Shown here: one piece after another, positions 55,459-64,000 of the stretch
Layout: each line of letters begins with the position of its first letter
How positions within the stretch are numbered: the first letter of the stretch is position 1
Source: Bryobacterales bacterium KBS 96
Lineage (GTDB): Bacteria; Acidobacteriota; Terriglobia; Bryobacterales; Bryobacteraceae
DNA length: 64,000 nucleotides
Assembly (NCBI GenBank): GCA_000381625.1
Contig: KB906767.1
Location: 2,024,629 to 2,088,628, forward strand
Reading direction: 5' to 3'
Translations under genes and position numbers: made by a program
The notes under the pieces: generated by a model
What the model saw: the letters and a program-made list of their open reading frames with translations, nothing else
What the model was told of the DNA's origin: nothing
The model's database searches: none

Positions 55459-57807
55459 TTGAAATTTTCTTATCGATGGCTGAGTGAAATGGTAAGCGAT
55501 CTGGCTGCGAAGCCAGCCGATCTTGAACACTTGATCACGACGAAAACGGCTGAATGCGAGGGCATCGAGCCATGGGGAGAGCAGTTCGCCAAAGTGGTGG
55601 CTGTCCGCGTCGTATCTATTGAGCCGCTTGCCAGGGGTAAAAATAAACGCGTGGTCGTTGAGAGCGGCGGAGGCGTTAAGCACGAGGTAGTATGTGGAGC
55701 TCCGAACGTGAGGCGAAATATGATCGCCGCGTGGGTTCCGCCGGGCACAAAACTCGGAGATAAGGAGATCGGCCGCGTCACTATTGAAGGCATCGAAAGT
55801 GAAGGCATGCTGGCGAGCGGTGACGATCTGGGCATAAATCGCGACCATAGCGGCCTGCTCGAAATCGATGCGGGTCCCGGCCAGAGCTTGCCAGGATTGG
55901 CGCCGGACTGGATCATCGAAATTGACAACAAGAGCCTGACGCACCGGCCGGACCTGTGGGGCCATTACGGCATGGCAAGGGAGGTTGCGGCGATTACTGC
56001 CGGGAAGCTGATCGATCCAGTAAAACTAGGCGACTTACCTCGGGGAGAGACGACGCTCTCGGTGGAAATTGAGAATTACGAATTGTGCGCGAGATATAGC
56101 GCTCTCACGCTCGACAACGTTACGGTCGAACCGTCGCCGCTGTGGCTGCAGGCTCGACTGCAATCAATTGGAATCAATCCGATTAACAACGTTGTCGATG
56201 TAACGAATTATATTCTTGCCGAACTGCCGCAGCCCATGCATGCTTTCGATGCCGACAAGCTAAGAGGCGACACGATCTTCGTGCGACGGGCGACTGAGGG
56301 CGAGACGATCAATGCGCTGAATGGCGAAACTTACCAGCTTAGCCCGGAAGACCTGGTGATCGCGGACAGTAGTGGAGCAATCGCCATTGCGGGCGTAATC
56401 GGGGGAGCCGAAAGCGCGATTTCGGAAGCTACAAGCAGAGTTGTGCTGGAGAGCGCGAATTTCCACGCCTCAAGCGTGCGTTTGACATCGGCAAAGCACA
56501 AATTACGCACAGATGCATCCATGAGGTTCGAGAAGTCGCTGGACCCTGAGAATACCGTACGCGGCTTGGCGCGCGCGATGGAACTGCTCAAGCTTGTCTC
56601 GCCCGGCATCCGCGGAATAGGCGGTATTGCCGATAATCGCGCCAAGCAGAAGTTTTCAGAGCCGATTGAGTTGCCCGTGAGCTTCGTTACGCGGAAACTG
56701 GGCAAGGAACTCAGCCATACGCGCATTCGCGAAATTCTGGAGTCGCTCGGGTTCGGAGTGCAGCAGGCGAGCCCTGGAAATTTGATGGTGGAAGTCCCTT
56801 CGTGGCGTGCGACAAAGGACATTTCGCTCAAAGACGATCTGGTCGAGGAGGTGGGGCGGATAGTCGGATATGGCGAAATTACGCCGGTCGCGCCCCTGCT
56901 AGCCGCCGTGACCCCGCCGGCGAACCCGATGCGGATTTATCTAAGGCAGGTACGGTCGCAATTGGCCGCGCAGGGGCTAACGGAAATCTACAATTACTCG
57001 TTTGTGAACGAGACGCAACTGCGGCGCTTCGGCATGAATGTGGAAGATCACATCGCAGTGGCAAATCCGATTGCCTCTGAATTAACACACATGCGCCGGA
57101 GTCTGCTACCGGGCGTATTCGATAACATCGTCAGCAACACCCGGCATCTTCGCGATTTCCGCTTCTTTGAAATTGGCCGCGAGATTCAAGCGAACGATGG
57201 CGGCGCGCTACCGTGCGAAGAGACACATGTAGCCGCCGTCATCTATGGAGCGCATGCGGATGAGCAAGATTTTTTCGAGCTGAAGCGCGTGACAGAATGC
57301 CTGCTGCCGGGCGCACGGCTGACTCCTGCCGCGGCGAAGGCGTACGAGCACCCTGTGCGGGCCGCCGAGATCGAGTGGCGAGGTCGCATAGTAGGCCGCC
57401 TATTCGAGTTGCATCCATTATTGCTGCAAGAAGCCGGCGTCGAAGGGCGGGCATCCCTGTTTGATATGAACCTGGATGCCACAGAAGCGCTCGCGGATCG
57501 TCCCATAAAATATAGGCCGGTTCGAAAGTATCCGACGAGCGGATTCGATTTGTCGGTAGTCACGGAACTGCAGCAGCCAGTGGCAGCAATTCAGGATAAG
57601 CTTGCGAGTCTGGCGGGGGAAGCGCTGGTTTGCATCGAGTTCGTACGGCAGTATGCGGGCGCTCCGCTCGAAGAAGGCCAGAAGAGCGTTTCGTATCGTC
57701 TTGAAGTCGGCGCTACCGACCATACACTGACGAATGAAGAGTTCGGCGAGATCCGCGGGCGCATTATCGACCGCATGCAAGCGCAAGGATACGAACTTCG
57801 GGTTTAG
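55459..57807 (+). CDS. pheT: phenylalanine-tRNA ligase beta subunit
   Basis: 782 residues from a TTG with GAGG nine bases upstream. It opens with the standard MKFSYRWLSEMV. The tRNA-binding (EMAP-like) domain has HEVVCGAPNVRRNMIAAWVP, then the B3/B4 editing domain (LARYSALTLDNV-type ELCARYSALTLDNV, PINNVVDVTNYILAELPQPM, FDADKL), B5 (ILESLGFGVQQASPGNLMVE, VPSWRATKDISLKDDLVEEV) and the C-terminal anticodon-binding FDX-ACB domain (RKYPTSGFDLSVV, SVSYRLEVGATDHTLTNEEF). It is far from pheS, an uncommon arrangement. Confidence 0.95.
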   Translation: MKFSYRWLSEMVSDLAAKPADLEHLITTKTAECEGIEPWGEQFAKVVAVRVVSIEPLARGKNKRVVVESGGGVKHEVVCGAPNVRRNMIAAWVPPGTKLGDKEIGRVTIEGIESEGMLASGDDLGINRDHSGLLEIDAGPGQSLPGLAPDWIIEIDNKSLTHRPDLWGHYGMAREVAAITAGKLIDPVKLGDLPRGETTLSVEIENYELCARYSALTLDNVTVEPSPLWLQARLQSIGINPINNVVDVTNYILAELPQPMHAFDADKLRGDTIFVRRATEGETINALNGETYQLSPEDLVIADSSGAIAIAGVIGGAESAISEATSRVVLESANFHASSVRLTSAKHKLRTDASMRFEKSLDPENTVRGLARAMELLKLVSPGIRGIGGIADNRAKQKFSEPIELPVSFVTRKLGKELSHTRIREILESLGFGVQQASPGNLMVEVPSWRATKDISLKDDLVEEVGRIVGYGEITPVAPLLAAVTPPANPMRIYLRQVRSQLAAQGLTEIYNYSFVNETQLRRFGMNVEDHIAVANPIASELTHMRRSLLPGVFDNIVSNTRHLRDFRFFEIGREIQANDGGALPCEETHVAAVIYGAHADEQDFFELKRVTECLLPGARLTPAAAKAYEHPVRAAEIEWRGRIVGRLFELHPLLLQEAGVEGRASLFDMNLDATEALADRPIKYRPVRKYPTSGFDLSVVTELQQPVAAIQDKLASLAGEALVCIEFVRQYAGAPLEEGQKSVSYRLEVGATDHTLTNEEFGEIRGRIIDRMQAQGYELRV

Positions 57808-57843
57808 CTCAGCCGGGCCGAACCCAGCCTCCGGCGCCCGGCC

Positions 57844-58695
57844 TTAGTCGGCAAGGAATCGAATGCTTCGGTCGAGGAAGTTCTTCAACTCGGTGCGTTT
57901 GACGACCGCATCGAGAAAGCCATGATCGAGCAGGAACTCGCTACGCTGAAAGCCTTCGGGTAGCTTCTGGCGAATGGTCTGCTCAATGACGCGCGGGCCG
58001 GCGAAGCCAATCAAGGCGCCCGGTTCACCAACATTCATGTCGCCGAGCATCGCGAAACTGGCGGTGACGCCGCCGGTTGTTGGATCCGTCATTACGCTGA
58101 TATAGGGCACCCGGGCCTCGTCCAGTTTCATCAGCGCCGCCGAAATCTTCGCCAACTGCATCAGGCTAATGGCGCCCTCCTGCATGCGCGCTCCGCCCGA
58201 GGCTGAAACGATGACAAGCGGAATTCTTTCCGTAATACAACGCTCGATCGCGCGGGTGATCTTCTCGCCGACAACGGCCCCCATGGATCCGCCAATAAAC
58301 TTCAGTTCAAGAGCACAAATGTGAACACGGCGGCCATTCAGCAGCCCGGTAGCGGAGATCACGGCGTCCGGCAGATTTGTAGCGCTACGCATGGAATCGA
58401 GCCGCTCGTGGTACCGCCTGGAATCGACGAATCCGAGCGGATCGTTAGAAACTAGACCTGCGTCGTGCTCCTCGTATTTGCCCTCGTCGAACAGCATGCG
58501 CAGCCGCGCCGTGGCATCGATCCGGAAGTGATGGCCGCAGTTGGTGCAAACCAGCAAATTCTCTTCAAGTGTTTTCCGCCAAATGGGCTGCGAACACTTC
58601 TCGCATTTCTGCCAAAGCCCCTCGGTGCGGACACTCTTTTCCGCATCGGCAGGTGTGTCTTCGACGGACGGCTTTTGCCGGGTAAACCACGCCAT
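57844..58695 (-). CDS. accD: acetyl-CoA carboxylase carboxyltransferase subunit beta
   Basis: 283 residues from the ATG at 58695 (MAWFTRQKPS); a TTG four codons earlier is possible. The zinc ribbon is Cys31, Cys34, Cys50, Cys53. The carboxyltransferase core has ALELKFIGGSMGAVVGEKIT, LVIVSASGGARMQEGAISLM, YISVMTDPTTGGVTASFAML and GEPGALIGFAGPRVIEQTI. It works with AccA to make malonyl-CoA for fatty acid synthesis. It is convergent with pheT after 36 bases. Confidence 0.96.
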   Translation of the reverse strand: MAWFTRQKPSVEDTPADAEKSVRTEGLWQKCEKCSQPIWRKTLEENLLVCTNCGHHFRIDATARLRMLFDEGKYEEHDAGLVSNDPLGFVDSRRYHERLDSMRSATNLPDAVISATGLLNGRRVHICALELKFIGGSMGAVVGEKITRAIERCITERIPLVIVSASGGARMQEGAISLMQLAKISAALMKLDEARVPYISVMTDPTTGGVTASFAMLGDMNVGEPGALIGFAGPRVIEQTIRQKLPEGFQRSEFLLDHGFLDAVVKRTELKNFLDRSIRFLAD

Positions 58696-58912
58696 GGCAA
58701 TCAGCAACTAACGTATCACGCTACTGACGCCGGACACCCGAGCGGCCCTGGCCCATGCCTAGGCGATCCACGCATCGAATTAAAACCCCGTCCGGGCTGC
58801 CGATGAAGTAGCTGTGAATGCTCGATGGCTTTGAATGGCTGAGGCGCTCCGCCTCGAGAGCATCGCCGGCGCAATCCAGCGAGCATCACGTGCTGGCTCA
58901 GGAGGCACAGCT

Positions 58913-59755
58913 ATGAAGATCGGACTTGCTACGGTCAGATTGATCGCCTGCTCCGTGATGGCGATAGCATGCTTATCCCTCCATGGCGACGGTCAACCTA
59001 AAGCCGGCGATGAAACCGATGGAGCAGTCGCGGCGGTTTCCTCCACCCCGGAGAGCGACGGTGAAGGGGGCAGCACGCTGCCGGCCCGAGTCCGTGAAAA
59101 AGCGGACCGCTCTTATGCCGACCTCGTGAACTTTACATGCCGGGAGCGCATCGAGAGATTCAAGGGCAAGCTTGGCTCCAGTGCGGAGCAGAGAATGGAC
59201 GTCATCACGTCCTCGGTAGTCCTCGAAAATGGCGAAGAGCGCTATGTGGACATTCGCCAGAACAACCGCATCCTGAAAAGGATCTCGGATGTCAAAGGCG
59301 CTTGGTCGGAAGGTGAATTTTGCACGCTCCTCCGCGAAGCCGCCAAGATTCCAAGTGTGAATGAAGGGCGCTTCGCCGCACCGCGCGCGTTGAACGGCAA
59401 GCTGGCGTTCATTTACATGTCCGATTTCGACACGATCAACAGCCCATGGGACATCAGACTGGGCTCGAAGCATTACACGATTCCCTTTCGTGGCGAAGTG
59501 TGGATAGATCCGGCGAGCGCTGAAGTCCTCCGGATTACTCGAAGAGCCACGTCGATGCCTGATGCAACACACATTGCCGAAGTCAATTGGAGCGTTGACT
59601 TTGCACACACAGTCCTTGACGGCAGAGAATTTCTACTGCCCGGAAGCGGCAGGTACGACGTCAGCTATGCGAACAGCTACCGCCATGAATGGAACACGAT
59701 CTATTTTTCGGACTATCACCGCTACGCAGCCGAAGTTGCCGTACACTTTCGCTGA
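58913..59755 (+). CDS. exported protein of unknown function
   Basis: 280 residues from the ATG at 58913, with AGGAGG seven bases upstream. The signal MKIGLATVRLIACSVMAIAC could be a lipoprotein leader with the cleavage Cys after AIA. The mature part has YADLVNFTCRERIERFKGKL, FRGEVWIDPASAEVLRITRR and VDFAHTVLDGREFLLPGSGR, a beta-rich pattern reminiscent of LolA-like outer-membrane sorting folds, which I associate with many acidobacterial proteins. Function is unknown. Confidence 0.78.
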   Translation: MKIGLATVRLIACSVMAIACLSLHGDGQPKAGDETDGAVAAVSSTPESDGEGGSTLPARVREKADRSYADLVNFTCRERIERFKGKLGSSAEQRMDVITSSVVLENGEERYVDIRQNNRILKRISDVKGAWSEGEFCTLLREAAKIPSVNEGRFAAPRALNGKLAFIYMSDFDTINSPWDIRLGSKHYTIPFRGEVWIDPASAEVLRITRRATSMPDATHIAEVNWSVDFAHTVLDGREFLLPGSGRYDVSYANSYRHEWNTIYFSDYHRYAAEVAVHFR

Positions 59756-59785
59756 GCTGAGCCGTCCGGAGGTGGGCGGTCTGTT

Positions 59786-60751
59786 TCACTCGGCGCTCCG
59801 CGATTCAGCCCCGATCTGAAATTCACGTTTTCCGCCGTTTGCGACAACATGCCCCAGGAACTTTGTTTTGCCGTTAAGTTGGAGCTTCAGTTCCTTTGCC
59901 GTCGAATGATCGAATGTCAAAACGTCGCCCACATCTATTCGCAAGAGATCGTCCAGACGCACGGTGGGACCGGTCAGACGGACATCCGCCTGGAGACAAG
60001 CCGGCTTTAATAATTTGAAAATGCGGGCGTGTTCGCTGTCCGTGGATTGCCCTTTCCGAACAGTCCATTGCTGATCGAACTTTTGGCGGAGCATCTTCAC
60101 AATAATCGATGGTATTCCAATGTTCATGACGCCCCTGTTTTCACCGATTTGCATTTCCAGGCCGACGGCCACCACCGCTTCATTCGGAGCCAGCATTTGA
60201 AGCAGTTGAGGCTCCGTCTCATGACTTTCAATGATGAAATCCATGAACGTAACCGCCTGCCAGGCGGACTTGAGTTCCTGGAGAATCACCCGGAAAACGC
60301 TGTCAAGAATGCTTTTCTCGATCTCGGTGATTTCACGATGGATATTCGCGCTGTTCTTCCCCGTGCCACCGAGCAGCATCTCGAAGATTGGGAAGACAAG
60401 CGAGTGGCCAAGCTCAAGGACGGCATTACCTTCATAAGGACGGAGGCCTAGCGAGACCATGCAACTCGGCGACGGTAATGATTTGACGAATTCGGCAAAG
60501 GAAAGCTGCTCCACTGAAGCCAGATTGACGAAGACATAGGAACGAAGGAATGCCGAAAGGCTTGAGGCAACCGCTCGGGCAAATGTCTCGTGCAAAAGGT
60601 GGATCGACCGCAGTTGCTCCTTCGCGATCCGGTCGGGACGGCGGAAATCGTACGGCTCAATCGTACTTGGACGATCGTTTTCGCCTCGTCTTTCCCTTTG
60701 ATTCCGATGGTTACGGCCAATTTCGCCTTGCGAGAGTGTGCTATCCGACAT
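59786..60751 (-). CDS. fliM: FliM-like flagellar motor switch protein
   Basis: 321 residues. LSQGEI at residues 6-11 recalls the CheY-binding N-terminal peptide of FliM, but the following DALL is missing (GRNHRNQRERRGE). The FliM middle domain is clear (IEPYDFRRPDRIAKEQLRSI, HETFARAVASSLSAFLRSYV, LELGHSLVFPIFEMLLGGTG, HREITEIEKSILDSVFRVIL), and so is the C-terminal SpoA domain (RLDDLLRIDVGDVLTFDHST). No other flagellar gene is near it, so it may belong to a dispersed flagellar set or have another role. Confidence 0.88.
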   Translation of the reverse strand: MSDSTLSQGEIGRNHRNQRERRGENDRPSTIEPYDFRRPDRIAKEQLRSIHLLHETFARAVASSLSAFLRSYVFVNLASVEQLSFAEFVKSLPSPSCMVSLGLRPYEGNAVLELGHSLVFPIFEMLLGGTGKNSANIHREITEIEKSILDSVFRVILQELKSAWQAVTFMDFIIESHETEPQLLQMLAPNEAVVAVGLEMQIGENRGVMNIGIPSIIVKMLRQKFDQQWTVRKGQSTDSEHARIFKLLKPACLQADVRLTGPTVRLDDLLRIDVGDVLTFDHSTAKELKLQLNGKTKFLGHVVANGGKREFQIGAESRSAE

Positions 60752-60887
60752 CTTTTAGTAGTGATCGTCGGGCGTCGGCCAGAAGATTAGATCTTTTTTC
60801 AAATTCGGCTGAGACTTGGATTGTGTTACCCTAGGAAGCGTATAAACACGAGAGATTAAGGTAAAGACGAGGAGTATCGTTTTCGGC

Positions 60888-61157
60888 ATGGCGCTGGCGG
60901 CGGAAGAAAAATCCCAGATGATCGCGAAGTACCGAATCCACAAGTCGGATTCCGGCTCGCCAGAGGTTCAGGTTGCTCTGTTGACTCAGCGCATTCTGCA
61001 ATTAACGGAACACTTCAAGGCGCACAAGCAAGACCATCACTCGCGGCGTGGGCTGCTGACGATGGTAAAGCGGCGCAGGAAGTTGATCCAGTATCTCAAG
61101 GATCGTAATCCTCAGCGGTATCAAACGCTGATACAGAGCCTTGGCATACGCCATTAG
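60888..61157 (+). CDS. rpsO: 30S ribosomal protein S15
   Basis: 89 residues, the usual length. [40 protein letters not shown] and [13 protein letters not shown] are diagnostic. It binds 16S rRNA early in small-subunit assembly. The GAGGAG before it is 14 bases from the ATG, unusually long, so translation may depend on the leader structure, as S15 autoregulation does in other bacteria. A TATAAA hexamer is at 60841. It precedes pnp, the classic pair. Confidence 0.96.
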   Translation: MALAAEEKSQMIAKYRIHKSDSGSPEVQVALLTQRILQLTEHFKAHKQDHHSRRGLLTMVKRRRKLIQYLKDRNPQRYQTLIQSLGIRH

Positions 61158-61341
61158 AAGCGGTTCTCGGGCGCGCAGGTCGTATTCCCGCGCAACGCCG
61201 TTCCGGTGAACGGTCCCCCTCACCCGCCATTTTGCTCGGTTTGAGTGGAATGGCTCTCCAGACTCTAAGTCCCCACTTAATCCCTTGGATTTGGATGTTT
61301 TGCAGTAAGCTGCCCGGCATTCATGCATCAAGGAAGATGAA

Positions 61342-63456
61342 ATGACTCATACAGTTGAGATCGATCTTCAAGGCACGAAGATCACATTAGAAACCGGAAA
61401 GCTCGCGAAGCAAGCTAATGGTTCAGTTATTGTCCGCTCGGGCGACTCGGTCGTGCTCGTCTCGGCCTGCGCCAACGAGCAACCCAAGGTCGGCGCGAGC
61501 TTTTTCCCGCTTACGGTGGACTACCGCGAATACACGTACGCGGCAGGCAAATACCCGGGCGGCTTTATCAAACGGGAAGGCAGGCCTTCGGAGAAGGAAG
61601 TGCTTACCAGCCGGCTGATTGATCGTCCGATCCGTCCGCTTTTCCCCGAAGGTTTCAGCAACGAGACGCAGGTGATCGCAATGGTCCTTTCAGCGGACCC
61701 GACGAACGATCCCGCGCCGCTCGCTATTGTCGGCGCAGGCGCCGCTCTGGCGATTTCCGATATCCCTTTTCACCACGTGCTGGCTGGAGTCCGTGTAGGA
61801 CTCGTCAACGGCGCTTTTGTTCCAAACCCTACTTACGACGAGATTCACAACGGAAATCTCAGCATTATGGTGGCCGGCAGCGATGACGGCATCGTAATGG
61901 TGGAAGCCGGGGCTAACGAAGTTTCCGAAGAGCAGGTGGTTGAGGCCATCGATTACGGTCACGACTGCTGCAAGAAGATAGTGGCCGGCATCCGGCAACT
62001 GGTGGAGAAAGCGGGCAAGCCCAAGTGGGCGTATGAACCCGCAAAGCCGAACGAGGAAATGGCGAAAAAGATCGCCGATTTCATCCGGCCGGAACTGACG
62101 GATGCGCTGGACACCAAGAAATATCAGAAGCTCGACAGCTATCACCGCGTCCACGAGGCCAAGAAGAAGAGCGTGGCACTGTTCGCCGAAGAGGAGCAGG
62201 AAGAAGCAGGAAAGCTGTTCAGCGCGCTGAAAGAGCGGATCTTCCGCGACGAGATGTTGAAGGAACGCCGCCGTCCGGATGGGCGCAAGTTCGATGAACT
62301 TCGTCACATCTGGTGCGAAGCCGGTGTACTGCCGCGAACCCATGGTTCCGCCATCTTCACCCGCGGCGAAACGCAAGCGCTGGTCACGGCGACCCTTGGC
62401 ACGAAGGACGACGAGCAAAGGATCGAGATGTTCGACCCTTCGCAAACCTCCAAGCGTTTCATGCTTCACTACAACTTCCCCCCGTTTAGCGTTGGTGAAG
62501 TTGGATTTATGCGCGGGCCCGGACGTCGCGAGATTGGGCACGGCGCACTTGCCGAACGTGCTCTCTCGGCCGTGATTCCGGACGAGAAGGATTTCCCCTA
62601 CACTCTCCGCGTGGTTAGCGACATTCTTGAATCCAATGGGTCCAGCTCGATGGCGAGCGTCTGCGGCGGCACGCTGTCGCTGATGGATGCGGGCGTTCCA
62701 ATCAAAGCTCCGGTGGCCGGCATCGCCATGGGCCTCGTCAAGGAGGGCGACGACTACGCCATTCTGACGGATATCGCGGGCGCCGAAGATCATTACGGCG
62801 ACATGGACTTCAAGGTCGCGGGCTCCAAAAAGGGCATCACCGGCCTGCAGATGGACATTAAGGTTCCGAACGTAACGACGAAGATCATGCGTGAGGCGCT
62901 GGCGCAGGCGAAGAAGGCCCGGCTGGAAATTCTCGAAGTCATGATCAAGACGATTTCGGAGCCGCGCGGCGAGTTGTCCAAGTATGCACCTCGCATCTAC
63001 ACGACCAAGATTCCGACTGATAAGATTCGTGAGCTGATCGGCCCTGGCGGCAAAATCATCAAGGGAATCGTCGAGCAGACCGGCGTAAAGATCGATGTGG
63101 ATGACGACGGCACGGTCAACATCTTCGCTTCCGATGGAGAGTCCGCCAAGCGCGCGTTGCAGATGGTGGCCGATATCGCCGCAGTCGCCGAAGTCGGGAA
63201 AACCTATTTAGGGAAAGTCGTGCGAATCGCCGATTTTGGCGCGTTCGTCGAGATTTTCCCGGGAACCGACGGCCTTCTCCACATTAGTGAGATTTCGGAG
63301 AGCCGCATCAAGAACGTGCGCGACGAGTTGAATGAGGGCGACCAGATCCTTGTGAAAGTGCTGGCCCTCGAAGGCAACAAAATCAAGCTAAGCCGCAAGG
63401 CGATTCTAAAAGAACAGCGCGAGAAGTTGAAGGCCGGCGCGGAAAAATCCGAGTAA
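61342..63456 (+). CDS. pnp: polyribonucleotide nucleotidyltransferase (PNPase)
   Basis: 704 residues with AAGGAAG before the ATG. Two RNase PH domains are present (ANGSVIVRSGDSVVLVSACA, REGRPSEKEVLTSRLIDRPI in the first; THGSAIFTRGETQALVTATL, GRREIGHGALAERALSAVIP in the second), with the catalytic region ILTDIAGAEDHYGDMDFKVA. KH (IRELIGPGGKIIKGIVEQTG) and S1 (GKVVRIADFGAFVEIFPGTD) RNA-binding domains follow. It degrades RNA 3' to 5' by phosphorolysis, in the RNA degradosome of many bacteria. It is normally co-transcribed with rpsO. Confidence 0.97.
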   Translation: MTHTVEIDLQGTKITLETGKLAKQANGSVIVRSGDSVVLVSACANEQPKVGASFFPLTVDYREYTYAAGKYPGGFIKREGRPSEKEVLTSRLIDRPIRPLFPEGFSNETQVIAMVLSADPTNDPAPLAIVGAGAALAISDIPFHHVLAGVRVGLVNGAFVPNPTYDEIHNGNLSIMVAGSDDGIVMVEAGANEVSEEQVVEAIDYGHDCCKKIVAGIRQLVEKAGKPKWAYEPAKPNEEMAKKIADFIRPELTDALDTKKYQKLDSYHRVHEAKKKSVALFAEEEQEEAGKLFSALKERIFRDEMLKERRRPDGRKFDELRHIWCEAGVLPRTHGSAIFTRGETQALVTATLGTKDDEQRIEMFDPSQTSKRFMLHYNFPPFSVGEVGFMRGPGRREIGHGALAERALSAVIPDEKDFPYTLRVVSDILESNGSSSMASVCGGTLSLMDAGVPIKAPVAGIAMGLVKEGDDYAILTDIAGAEDHYGDMDFKVAGSKKGITGLQMDIKVPNVTTKIMREALAQAKKARLEILEVMIKTISEPRGELSKYAPRIYTTKIPTDKIRELIGPGGKIIKGIVEQTGVKIDVDDDGTVNIFASDGESAKRALQMVADIAAVAEVGKTYLGKVVRIADFGAFVEIFPGTDGLLHISEISESRIKNVRDELNEGDQILVKVLALEGNKIKLSRKAILKEQREKLKAGAEKSE

Positions 63457-63473
63457 GCCTTAAACAATCGGAA

Positions 63474-63512
63474 AAAGCCCCTCCAACCCACGCGGGCCGG
63501 AGGGGCTTTTTT
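63474..63512 (+). terminator. intrinsic terminator after pnp
   Basis: AGCCCCTCC (63476-63484) pairs perfectly with GGAGGGGCT (63499-63507), giving a GC-rich stem that is extended by A/T pairs and followed by a run of Ts to 63512. It lies 20 bases after the pnp stop. The symmetrical A-run on the 5' side could also serve the convergent minus-strand gene. Confidence 0.9.
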
Positions 63513-63560
63513 GGCGAGGGATGCCGAGCCATTGGCTTCTGAAGTACTTGAAACGCGGAC

Positions 63561-64000
63561 TCACCATCTTTTAAATAAACGACCGATTGCGCGCATCGGA
63601 GCAGTGACGCGCATGGAACGGCAACTAGACAACTGATGGACAGCGGCTTCCAGCCGTTGAATAGCGGCATCTTTCTCCGCAAGCGCGGCATCTTTCTCCG
63701 CAAGCGCGGCATGCATTCGCTCGATTGAAACTTCCCGTTCCGCCAGAACGCTTCGCAAGCTCTGCACCGCATTCTCCAACTCTAATCGCTCCGTCCGGCA
63801 CGCATCGTACGAGACTCGTACCTGCATCAACTCCGAACGAGTGCTTTCCAATGCTTTCCTGGCCTGTTTCGCCTCGGTTTTGAAAAGAAAGATTTGCGTC
63901 CGAGCCTTGCTGTGTTCCGCAAGAAGTTCCTCGTGCTCGGCAGCTAGAGATTCCCGTTCCTGTATTACCCGGGCAACCTCGCCAGCAATATTGGCGCCGT
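63561..64000 (-). CDS. C-terminal part of a coiled-coil protein (partial, runs off window)
   Basis: The minus-strand frame is open from the window end to the stop at 63561, giving 146 residues without the N-terminus; an apparent TTG start at 63851 is internal. Nearly all is heptad-rich coiled coil (VIQERESLAAEHEELLAEHS, ERLELENAVQSLRSVLAERE). A 21-bp unit duplicated at 63664-63705 encodes tandem LAEKDAA heptads. The last 20 residues (CRSMRVTAPMRAIGRLFKRW) match a tail seen on coiled-coil segments attached to glycosyltransferases and methyltransferases of surface-polysaccharide loci. The catalytic part, if any, is outside the window. Confidence 0.72.
   Translation of the reverse strand, partial: GANIAGEVARVIQERESLAAEHEELLAEHSKARTQIFLFKTEAKQARKALESTRSELMQVRVSYDACRTERLELENAVQSLRSVLAEREVSIERMHAALAEKDAALAEKDAAIQRLEAAVHQLSSCRSMRVTAPMRAIGRLFKRW
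63664..63705. repeat. in-frame 21-bp tandem duplication in coiled coil
   Basis: Two identical 21-bp copies (63664-63684, 63685-63705) starting GCGGCATCTTTCTCCGCAAG. The length is a multiple of seven codons, one heptad, so the coiled coil stays in register. Confidence 0.9.

Noticed and set aside
61690-62793. 367-residue minus-strand frame inside pnp.
   Set aside because: It is a shadow of PNPase codons with repetitive His/Arg/Val composition and no domain signature. The same applies to 38995-39867 opposite purA and 53639-54646 opposite the aminotransferase.

Overview
This window reads as chromosomal DNA of a soil-type acidobacterium, most like the Bryobacterales / Candidatus Solibacter group. 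That placement is an inference. It rests on secreted glycosidases, an RhaT-type sugar symporter, solute-binding proteins sitting next to CoA-transferase and MaoC genes, a 1,879-residue secreted protein with BACON-like repeats, many degenerate dispersed intergenic repeats, and GC-rich sequence with frequent TTG and GTG starts. I recognise no rRNA, tRNA, CRISPR array, transposase or phage gene.

Region 1 (1-12602, + strand) is one tightly coupled operon whose genes mostly overlap by 1-7 bases. It has the tail of an upstream gene, four B12-binding-type radical SAM enzymes, three SAM methyltransferases, a metal-dependent amidohydrolase and a radical SAM enzyme with a C-terminal cysteine cluster, followed by an HprK-like kinase and an NTP_transf_5-type nucleotidyltransferase. 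It looks like a pathway for an unidentified, heavily C-methylated or rearranged metabolite; I see no precursor peptide.

Region 2 (12628-23999) is catabolic: a histidine phosphatase, a GH2 and a GH27 glycosidase with export signals, and an operon of two solute-binding-like proteins without signal peptides, a CaiB-type CoA-transferase, a MaoC-like hydratase and RhaT, with a divergent SDR dehydrogenase.

Region 3 (24086-34780) is an exopolysaccharide/cell-surface region. A soluble histidine kinase, a sigma54 activator whose receiver domain has lost its phospho-acceptor Asp, and a UDP-HexNAc 6-dehydrogenase form one operon. They are followed by a PilZ protein, a polysaccharide deacetylase, a polyprenyl-phosphate sugar transferase, a small PEP-motif membrane protein, a frameshifted cohesin-like secreted protein and a GH79 glycosidase. 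Several of these genes have GG-N10-GC (-24/-12) sequences upstream, so I propose a local sigma54 regulon.

Region 4 (35108-48818) mixes housekeeping and regulatory genes: a Tat-exported ferritin-like protein, pheS, an ankyrin protein, purA, a STAS protein, an FHA-sigma54 regulator, and a giant secreted protein in which a beta-sandwich module of about 160 residues recurs three times.

Region 5 (49241-54832) is a nucleotide-sugar operon (N-acetyltransferase, Gfo/Idh oxidoreductase, aminotransferase, second acyltransferase, epimerase, second aminotransferase). With the distant 6-dehydrogenase of region 3 it could make a UDP-2,3-diacetamido-uronic acid or related sugar.

Region 6 (55459-64000) is mostly housekeeping: pheT (about 18 kb from pheS), accD, a secreted unknown, a lone fliM, rpsO and pnp with a clear terminator, and the end of a coiled-coil protein that runs off the window.
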